This document shows, piece by piece, positions 58,691 through 64,000 of a stretch of 64,000 bases of DNA. The position numbers and the translations under genes were made by a program. Positions within the stretch are counted from its first letter, which is position 1. Every line of letters starts with the position of its first letter. Under the pieces are notes generated by a model. That model was not told the origin of the DNA and made no database searches. It was given only the letters and a program-made list of their open reading frames with translations. The stretch comes from Arthrobacter sp. zg-Y919 (lineage in GTDB: Bacteria; Actinomycetota; Actinomycetes; Actinomycetales; Micrococcaceae), in the NCBI RefSeq assembly GCF_030142045.1, contig NZ_CP126242.1:2604001-2668000 (forward strand), given 5' to 3'.

Positions 58691-60067
58691 ATGGGTCTCA
58701 GCACAGAAAAAACGTCTCCGGCCGCTCCCAGTGGGAGCACCCCGGCACCTGCCCGTTGGAAGCAGGTGGCGGCATGGGCTTCCTGGGACTGGGGATCGGC
58801 TGCCTTCAACGCGGTGATGACCACTTTTGTCTTCACCGTGTACCTGACGTCCTCGTCGTTTGGGGACACTGACACAAACTCCGCCGTGCTCGGCGCCGCA
58901 CTGGCCATTGCCGGCGTTGCCATCGCCGTCCTCGCTCCGGTCACCGGGCAGCGGTCGGACGCAGGTGGACGCCGCCGCAAATGGCTGACCATCAACACCC
59001 TGCTGACCTGCGCCCTGGTCGCCGCGTGCTGGTTCGTCCTGCCCTCCCCGGATTACCTCATCCTGGGTGTGGCGCTGATCGCCGCGGCAAACCTGTTCTT
59101 CGAGTTTGCCGGTGTGAACTACAACGCCATGCTCGGCCAGGTCTCCACGCCCGCCACCGTCGGCAGGATCAGCGGCCTGGGCTGGGCCATGGGATATGTG
59201 GGCGGCATCGCGGCCCTGGCGCTGGTGCTCGTGGGGTTCGTCCAGCCCGACGTCGGCTGGTTCGGCGTCACTACCGAAGACGGCTTGAACCTCCGGGCCG
59301 TGGCACTGTTTTCCGCCGTCTGGTTCCTGCTCTTTGCCCTGCCGCTGATGTTCGCCGTTCCCGAAGTCCAGCGGCAGGAGGCGGTGGCGCGCCTGGGCAT
59401 CCTTGCGTCCTACAAGCTGCTGTTCCACCGCATCAAGGTCCTCTTCAGGACTGACCGGCACACCATTTACTTCCTGCTGGCCAGTGCCGTCTTCCGCGAC
59501 GGGCTCGCGGCCGTCTTCACCTTCGGCGGCGTCATCGCGGCAGGCACCTTCGGGTGGGAACTGTCCCAGGTAATCATGTTTGCCATCTTCGGCAACGTGG
59601 TGGCCGCCGTGGGATCCGTCATCGGCGGGTTCCTCGACGACCGCTTCGGCCCCAAGGCGGTAATCGTCGGTTCGCTGATTGGGCTCATCATCGCAGGCAC
59701 CGCCGTCGTCGTGCTGGGTCCCGGCGACCAGGACCTGCTGGGGCTGCAGTGGACCGGGGACACCACGTTCTGGATCTTCGGCCTGATGCTGTGCCTGTTC
59801 GTGGGCCCGGCCCAGTCGGCGTCGCGGGCGTTCCTGGCCCGGCTCGCACCGGAGGGCAAGGAAGGCGAGCTGTTCGGCCTGTACGCCACCACCGGGCGGG
59901 CGGTCAGCTTCCTGGCCCCCACACTGTTCTCGGCCTGCATCGTCATCTTCGGAGCCCAGCGCTACGGCATCATCGGCATCGTGGCCGTGCTGCTGCTGGG
60001 TCTGCTCGTCCTGCTCCCCGTCCGCTCCCCCGCTGCACGGACCGCTTCACCCGTCGAAAAGGCGTAG
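58691..60067 (+). CDS. MFS transporter, UMF1/Atg22-like
   Basis: This 458-residue 12-TM transporter has KQVAAWASWDWGSAAFNAVMTTFVFTVYL at TM1, the hallmark of the UMF1/Atg22 subgroup, and RSDAGGRRRKWLTINTLLT at loop 2-3. In yeast Atg22 exports amino acids from the vacuole; the bacterial substrate is unknown. TAGGCT at 58678-58683 with a 7-nt gap to the ATG at 58691 indicates a leaderless start; an in-frame reading to 58520 adds 57 residues without support. Not linked to the mrp operon, from which it diverges. Confidence 0.88.
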   Translation: MGLSTEKTSPAAPSGSTPAPARWKQVAAWASWDWGSAAFNAVMTTFVFTVYLTSSSFGDTDTNSAVLGAALAIAGVAIAVLAPVTGQRSDAGGRRRKWLTINTLLTCALVAACWFVLPSPDYLILGVALIAAANLFFEFAGVNYNAMLGQVSTPATVGRISGLGWAMGYVGGIAALALVLVGFVQPDVGWFGVTTEDGLNLRAVALFSAVWFLLFALPLMFAVPEVQRQEAVARLGILASYKLLFHRIKVLFRTDRHTIYFLLASAVFRDGLAAVFTFGGVIAAGTFGWELSQVIMFAIFGNVVAAVGSVIGGFLDDRFGPKAVIVGSLIGLIIAGTAVVVLGPGDQDLLGLQWTGDTTFWIFGLMLCLFVGPAQSASRAFLARLAPEGKEGELFGLYATTGRAVSFLAPTLFSACIVIFGAQRYGIIGIVAVLLLGLLVLLPVRSPAARTASPVEKA

Positions 60068-60492
60068 GTCCGGCGTAGGTCCGGTCCGCCGGACTGGTGT
60101 GCGGGCCCGGCCTGCGGGACTAGCTCCGGCCTCCAGGCCTACGCCTGACTCCGGCCTCCAGGCCTGACTCCGGCGGCAACGAAATTCCTCGCTCGCAGAG
60201 CTCGCTTGGAATATTAAAGCCGCCTACGCCAGACCCTACGGCCGGGCGGGCACGGCACCTCACGCCTCCGCCAGACCCTACGGCCGGGCGGGCACGGCAC
60301 CTCTGGCAGGGGCTCCGGCGGGGTGGGCACGCCGCAAGTCCGGACCTGCGCCCGGACTCCCTCCGGGTTGTCGGAATCCCTACCGTTTGTGGCAATCCCT
60401 CCGCCGCGCAGCGGAGGGACGTGCACAAACCGGAGGGAGTTGTACAAACCGGAGGTTTTTGCCCGGGTTGCCGGTTACCGCAGGGGCATCCC
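60068..60492. repeat. Repeat-rich intergenic stretch without a gene
   Basis: The 425 bases between the convergent MFS and dcd genes hold no credible ORF. They contain CTCCGGCCTCCAGGCCT twice (about 60123-60165), a perfect 35-bp direct repeat at 60227-60261 and 60269-60303 and a four-unit palindromic array at 60358-60456. GC skew and repeats suggest slippage and terminator or REP-type function. Confidence 0.7.
60358..60456. repeat. Four-unit palindromic repeat array
   Basis: Units of about 20 bp resembling CCCTCCGGTTTGTNNNA occur twice in one orientation (about 60358-60377 and 60378-60396) and twice inverted (60419-60437 and 60438-60455), around a central hairpin CCCTCCGC/GCGGAGGG (60397-60404 and 60411-60418). 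The two halves match over about 45 bp with a minority of mismatches, so the whole could fold into one long hairpin or a cruciform. Confidence 0.7.
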
Positions 60493-61113
60493 TTAGGAGG
60501 CGCTGACGCCGGCCGTGTCCTCGTCGTTCGCGGCAGTGCTGACGTCGGTGCGGTGGAAGTTCAGGTGGCTGCGCGACGCCGTCGGGCCCCGCTGGCCCTG
60601 ATACCGGTTGCCGTAGCGGCCGGACCCGTACGCGTGCTCCGCCGGAGAGCTCAGCCGGAAGAAGCAGAGCTGGCCGATCTTGGAGCCGGGCCAGAGCTTG
60701 ATGGGCAGCGTCGCCATGTTGGAAAGCTCCAGCGTGACGTGGCCGGAGAATCCCGGGTCAATAAAGCCGGCGGTGGAGTGCGTCAGGAGCCCCAGCCGTC
60801 CCAGCGAGGACTTCCCTTCCAGGCGCGCGGCAATATCGTCCGGCAGGGTGACCTGTTCGTAGGTGGAGCCCAGGACAAACTCGCCGGGATGGAGGATGAA
60901 GGGCTCGTCCGGAGCCACCTCCACCAGGCGCGTCAGCTCCGGCTGGTCCTGCGAGGGATCAATGTGGGCGTATTTGTGGTTGTCGAATAGCCGGAAGAAG
61001 CGGTCGATGCGGACATCGACACTGGAAGGCTGGACCATTGCGGGGTCGTAGGGGTCCAGGGCAATCCGGTTATCGGCAATCTCGGCTCGGATGTCACGGT
61101 CAGATATCAGCAC
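60493..61113 (-). CDS. dcd: dCTP deaminase
   Basis: This 206-residue trimeric enzyme deaminates dCTP to dUTP (or, in the bifunctional type, directly to dUMP). LSDRDI-like [65 protein letters not shown] and IGQLCFF are the signatures, including the catalytic glutamate region. Actinobacterial Dcd is commonly of the bifunctional form; sequence alone does not decide. The start is GTG at 61113, with TATTTT 6 nt upstream on the minus strand, again a leaderless arrangement. The following region ends in a repeat-rich stretch. Confidence 0.94.
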   Translation of the reverse strand: MLISDRDIRAEIADNRIALDPYDPAMVQPSSVDVRIDRFFRLFDNHKYAHIDPSQDQPELTRLVEVAPDEPFILHPGEFVLGSTYEQVTLPDDIAARLEGKSSLGRLGLLTHSTAGFIDPGFSGHVTLELSNMATLPIKLWPGSKIGQLCFFRLSSPAEHAYGSGRYGNRYQGQRGPTASRSHLNFHRTDVSTAANDEDTAGVSAS

Positions 61114-61119
61114 TCTTCA

Positions 61120-61125
61120 AAAATA
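61120..61125 (-). promoter_or_regulatory. Leaderless -10 box of dcd
   Basis: On the minus strand TATTTT ends 6 nt before the GTG at 61113. Confidence 0.5.
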
Positions 61126-61135
61126 GCGCATGCAC

Positions 61136-61990
61136 CTAGCGGCCGATTTCCGTCCGCACCGCATAGAGCTCAGGGAAAAACGTCAGTTCCAGGGCGCGGC
61201 GCAGGAAGCTGGCTCCGCTGGAACCGCCGGTTCCGCGCTTCATGCCGATGGTGCGTTCCACTGTCTTCACATGTCGGAAACGCCACAACTGGAAGTTGTC
61301 CTCGAGATCCACCAGCTCTTCACAGGCCTCGTACACGTCCCAGTTTGAGGCGGGGTTCTCGTAGACGTACTTGTAGACCGCCAGCAGCGACTCGTCATAC
61401 ACATGGGCCTGCGTCACGTCACGGTCCAGCAGTTCCGGTGCCACTGCATAGCCGCGGCGGGCCAGGTAGCGGATGAACTCGTCGTAGATGCTGGTTTGGG
61501 AGAGCACCCGGGACAACAGGTCCTGGGCCTCCGGATCGGCCGCGAAGACGGCAATCATCGCTTCGTTCTTGTTGCCCAGCAGGAACTCCACGGCACGGTA
61601 CTGGTAGGACTGGAAGCCGCTGGAGGCGCCCAGGTCGTCACGGAACTCGGAGTATTCGGACGGGGTCAGCGTGGCCAGCACCGACCATTGCTCCGTCAGC
61701 GAGCGCTGGATGTGCTTGATCCGGGCGATGCCTTTCATGGCCGACCGCAGATCATCAGCCGCCAGCCGGGCACGCACGGCAAGCAGCTCGTGCAGGACGA
61801 GCTTCAGCCACAGTTCCGAGGTCTGGTGCTGGATGATGAAGAGCATCTCGTCATGGTGCTCCGGACGGCTCACGGGATGCTGCGCGGACAGCAGCTCATC
61901 GAGGGCAAGGTAGGAGCCGTAGCTCATCTTGTCGCTGAAATCCCGTTCAATGCCTGCTTCGAGGCTGCGGGTGTTCTCGTTCGGACTCAT
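61136..61990 (-). CDS. kynA: Tryptophan 2,3-dioxygenase
   Basis: This haem enzyme opens the indole ring of L-tryptophan to N-formylkynurenine, the first kynurenine-pathway step. It has 284 residues, the bacterial size. FIIQHQTSELWLKLVLHEL, FQSYQYRAVEFLLGNKN and FRHVKTVERTIGMKRGTGGSSG contain the proximal histidine and the substrate-binding residues. The ATG at 61990 has TACCGT 7 nt upstream on the minus strand and no ribosome site. No other kyn genes are in the window, so the rest of the pathway must be elsewhere. Confidence 0.95.
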   Translation of the reverse strand: MSPNENTRSLEAGIERDFSDKMSYGSYLALDELLSAQHPVSRPEHHDEMLFIIQHQTSELWLKLVLHELLAVRARLAADDLRSAMKGIARIKHIQRSLTEQWSVLATLTPSEYSEFRDDLGASSGFQSYQYRAVEFLLGNKNEAMIAVFAADPEAQDLLSRVLSQTSIYDEFIRYLARRGYAVAPELLDRDVTQAHVYDESLLAVYKYVYENPASNWDVYEACEELVDLEDNFQLWRFRHVKTVERTIGMKRGTGGSSGASFLRRALELTFFPELYAVRTEIGR

Positions 61991-61997
61991 GCCCACC

Positions 61998-62003
61998 ACG
62001 GTA
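61998..62003 (-). promoter_or_regulatory. Leaderless -10 box of kynA
   Basis: On the minus strand TACCGT ends 7 nt before the ATG at 61990. No ribosome-binding sequence is present. Confidence 0.55.
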
Positions 62004-62061
62004 GCCGCTGGATATGCCAGACTTGGAGTTTTGGCACCAATCCTCCCAAGGAGAGTCCCCC

Positions 62062-62568
62062 ATGGAACCGGACAACACCCCCGAGATCCCGACAATGCCG
62101 CTGGCCCATGACGATGTTGAGGCGCCCGGCGCGGCGCTGGAAGAAGCCATCACCGCCGGCCGCGAGGGACGGCTCAGCAACCGCGAGGTCATGTCAGTGA
62201 TCTGGACCTCGGAGCTGCTCAGCGTGGGGCGGCTCGCGAAGAACGATGATCCGTCGTCCTTCCAGGCCGTGGTGCTGAAGGCACCCGATGCCGACTACTC
62301 CGTGGCTGCCACGTTCACCTCCCCGGACCACATCCCCCAGCAGCTGCGCGAGGCCGCGCCCGTGATCGTCAAGGCAAGCGGCGAGGCAACCATCCGCAGC
62401 ATTGCGGCGGGATACGGCATGTCCGTGAACCCCGGCCACGAAGTAGGGCTGGAAATCGGCCCCGACGTCGTTGCCTCGCTGGTCGCAGCTTCTGAACAGA
62501 CCACCGGTCAGCCGGAAGATCAGACGGAAGAGCCCGTCCGGACGGAACGCACGGACGCGGAGCACTAA
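62062..62568 (+). CDS. SseB-like protein (putative)
   Basis: In this 168-residue cytoplasmic protein, ALEEAITAGREGRLSNREVMSVIWTSELLSVGR at the N-terminus and YGMSVNPGHEVGLEIGPDVVASL in the C-terminal half recall the SseB domain, whose function is unknown. The last 30 residues are acidic. I chose the ATG at 62062 because AAGGAG lies 8 nt upstream; an in-frame ATG at 62014 would overlap the divergent kynA promoter region. SseB assignment is tentative. Confidence 0.7.
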   Translation: MEPDNTPEIPTMPLAHDDVEAPGAALEEAITAGREGRLSNREVMSVIWTSELLSVGRLAKNDDPSSFQAVVLKAPDADYSVAATFTSPDHIPQQLREAAPVIVKASGEATIRSIAAGYGMSVNPGHEVGLEIGPDVVASLVAASEQTTGQPEDQTEEPVRTERTDAEH

Positions 62569-62705
62569 ACCGGCGCGGGGAGGGCCGGAAACGGCCGCTT
62601 AGGTTGCGTTATGGCCATTTGATGCCGTTTTTGCAGCCCCGGCCCTTGCAGTGTCGGTGGCGGAGCCTACGCTTGGGAACCTCACAACAGAGGGAGGGCT
62701 GTACC

Positions 62706-63773
62706 GTGACCAACTCGAGGATGGCTTCGTCGATCTGTTCCATCGTTCCGCCGTATCTGCTGGACCGCCTGGCTGCCGCCGATGATCCCGCCAGGGCGAC
62801 GGCGGCGAAGGCCGCCCGCCGGGCCCTGACCGGGATCGAGGGCGTGGAAGCGGCCCGTTCGGTACCGCATCCAGTCCCGTCCCGAAGTTCCGGTACGGCT
62901 CTCACGCCGTCGCTGCGCCGTTCCGTTTCCGACGCCCTCGGCATGGAGGACCTGCCGGGTATCGTGGTGCGGTCCGAGGGCGGGCCGGCAACGGGCGATC
63001 CCGCCGTGGACGAGACCTACGACGGACTCGGCGCCACCTACCGTCTCTTCGGCGATGCCTACGGCCGGTCCTCGCTTGACGGCGCAGGGCGGTCGCTCGA
63101 GGCCACAGTCCACTACGGGCGGGACTACGACAACGCCTTCTGGGACGGTTCCCGGATGGTGCTCGGCGACGGCGACGGCGAAGTCTTTGAACGCTTCAGC
63201 AAGTCGCTGACGGTGATCGGCCACGAGCTGACCCACGGCCTCATCCAATACACTGCCCAGCTGGACTACCGCGGCCAGGCCGGAGCCCTCAACGAATCGG
63301 TTGCGGACGTCTTCGGTGTGCTCGTGGAACAGAAACTGTTGGGCCAGAGGGCCGAGGAGGCCAGTTGGCTGGTGGGCGAAGGCCTGTTTACTCCACTGGT
63401 GCAGGGGCATGCGCTGCGGTCGCTGAAGGCTCCGGGCACTGCCTACGACGACGATGTGCTGGGCAAAGACCCCCAGCCGGGGTCCATGGAGGACTTCGTG
63501 GACACCGCGGCGGACAACGGTGGTGTCCATATCAACTCGGGGATCCCCAACCGCGCCTTTTACCTGGTGGCTGCGGCTCTGGGCGGGTATGCGTGGGAAC
63601 GTGCGGGGCAGGTCTGGTACGACACAATCACCGAGCGTAATTTCCCTGCGGACGCGACCTTCGCGGTCTTCGCCGGTGCCACGCTTACGGCGGCGGAAAA
63701 ACGGTACGGGGCCGGAACCGAAGAAAGTACTGCTGTGCAGGCCGCATGGAAAGAGGTTAACGTCTTGGTATGA
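62706..63773 (+). CDS. Protealysin-like M4 metallopeptidase
   Basis: This 355-residue thermolysin-family zinc protease has the zinc motif VIGHELTHGLI (HExxH), the third ligand in NESVADVFG (ExxxD) and HINSGIPNRAFYLVA with the active-site His. The N-terminal short propeptide has IVPPYLLDRLA, the conserved PPxxLxxL motif of protealysin-like proteases. There is no signal peptide, so it is probably intracellular or exported by an unusual route. The start GTG at 62706 has GGAGGG 8 nt upstream; the ATG at 62721 is a weaker alternative. It overlaps the next gene by 4 bp (ATGA). Confidence 0.92.
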   Translation: MTNSRMASSICSIVPPYLLDRLAAADDPARATAAKAARRALTGIEGVEAARSVPHPVPSRSSGTALTPSLRRSVSDALGMEDLPGIVVRSEGGPATGDPAVDETYDGLGATYRLFGDAYGRSSLDGAGRSLEATVHYGRDYDNAFWDGSRMVLGDGDGEVFERFSKSLTVIGHELTHGLIQYTAQLDYRGQAGALNESVADVFGVLVEQKLLGQRAEEASWLVGEGLFTPLVQGHALRSLKAPGTAYDDDVLGKDPQPGSMEDFVDTAADNGGVHINSGIPNRAFYLVAAALGGYAWERAGQVWYDTITERNFPADATFAVFAGATLTAAEKRYGAGTEESTAVQAAWKEVNVLV

Positions 63774-64000
63774 AACTGGTTGTAGTGCGCAGCGGCGGCT
63801 TTGCCGGCATGCAGCGCACCTGGAGCACGCAGGTCAGCTCCGAAGAGGCACAGGAGCGGTGGCTTCCGCTGCTCAACGACCCCCCGGAAGTCCCGGACAG
63901 CGAACCGGACCGCTTCACGTACGAGATTTCCGTGGGCCCCGCGGCCGTCACCATCCCGGAACGCCAGGTCAAGGGCAGGTGGCGCGAACTGGTGGACCGT
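63770..64000 (+). CDS. Emfourin-type inhibitor of M4 protease, truncated by the window end
   Basis: The first 77 residues are visible, MKLVVVRSGGFAGMQRTWSTQ and then a region ending GRWRELVDR, with no stop before the window ends. MKLxxxRSGGFxG at the N-terminus and the FTYEISVG strand are characteristic of emfourin (M4in), a protein inhibitor encoded beside protealysin-like proteases in bacteria such as Serratia. Its ATG overlaps the peptidase stop by 4 bp, so the two proteins are made in coupled amounts. Assignment rests on motif and context and is not an alignment. Confidence 0.8.
   Translation, partial: MKLVVVRSGGFAGMQRTWSTQVSSEEAQERWLPLLNDPPEVPDSEPDRFTYEISVGPAAVTIPERQVKGRWRELVDR

Noticed and set aside
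60227..60303. CRISPR array
   Set aside because: Only two 35-bp copies with a 7-bp spacer, no cas genes nearby.

Overview
The window reads as a core-chromosome segment of a high-GC Gram-positive actinobacterium, most likely Arthrobacter or another member of the Micrococcaceae. This is inferred from family content and gene neighbourhoods, not from a database search. Support comes from the HspR-controlled dnaK-grpE-dnaJ-hspR operon, a MarP-type membrane serine protease beside a Crp-family regulator, DUF3073, DUF4235 and DUF2332 genes, an Mrp antiporter with fused A and B subunits, and many genes with an actinobacterial -10 box (TANNNT) only 6-7 nt before the start codon, as expected of leaderless mRNAs. 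I see no transposase, phage gene, CRISPR array or rRNA. The DNA is dense and typically chromosomal.

Layout. 1-7.2 kb: end of a family-A DNA polymerase, a CoA-type Nudix hydrolase with endonuclease III, a membrane protein, acetyl-CoA synthetase, and ohr divergent from a TetR regulator with a clear palindromic operator. 7.3-17.2 kb: an MFS symporter, aroQ, a DUF2332 protein, marP, a Crp-family regulator, a DUF4177-RidA-Nudix operon, a bifunctional PBP and a metallophosphoesterase. 17.3-24.5 kb: tRNA-Pro(CGG) and purine synthesis in two blocks (purD-purC on minus, purF-purM on plus) around an asparaginase. 24.6-35.3 kb: DUF3073, a long acidic membrane protein, clpB with a HAIR operator, an SRPBCC protein, a lipoprotein PBP, a YccF protein, a flavin-fold protein and a DEAD-box helicase. 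35.6-45.7 kb: trmB with a NYN-LOTUS putative RNase, small enzymes, the complete HspR regulon operon, a methyltransferase and a P-loop kinase preceded by an overlapping leader ORF. 45.8-60.1 kb: cardiolipin synthase, a class IV PLP enzyme, a TPP-riboswitch-controlled ykoEDC hydroxymethylpyrimidine transporter, DUF4235, the mrp operon and an MFS (Atg22-like) transporter. 60.1-64 kb: a repeat-rich intergenic stretch, dcd, tryptophan 2,3-dioxygenase, an SseB-like protein, and a protealysin-like M4 peptidase overlapping an emfourin-type inhibitor gene cut by the window end.

Common regulatory themes are legible. HspR sites have identical geometry at dnaK and clpB (the operator overlaps the -10 TAAAGT by 2 bp). 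A TetR operator sits between the -35 and -10 of ohr. A TPP aptamer is followed by a hairpin that buries the ykoE ribosome site. Leaderless promoters recur across the window, including a divergent pair only 35 bp apart. I found no wholly undescribed multi-gene system. The loci most worth following are the protealysin/emfourin pair, the NYN-LOTUS protein, the ohr/TetR switch, the leader ORF before the P-loop kinase, and the four-unit palindromic repeat near 60.4 kb.
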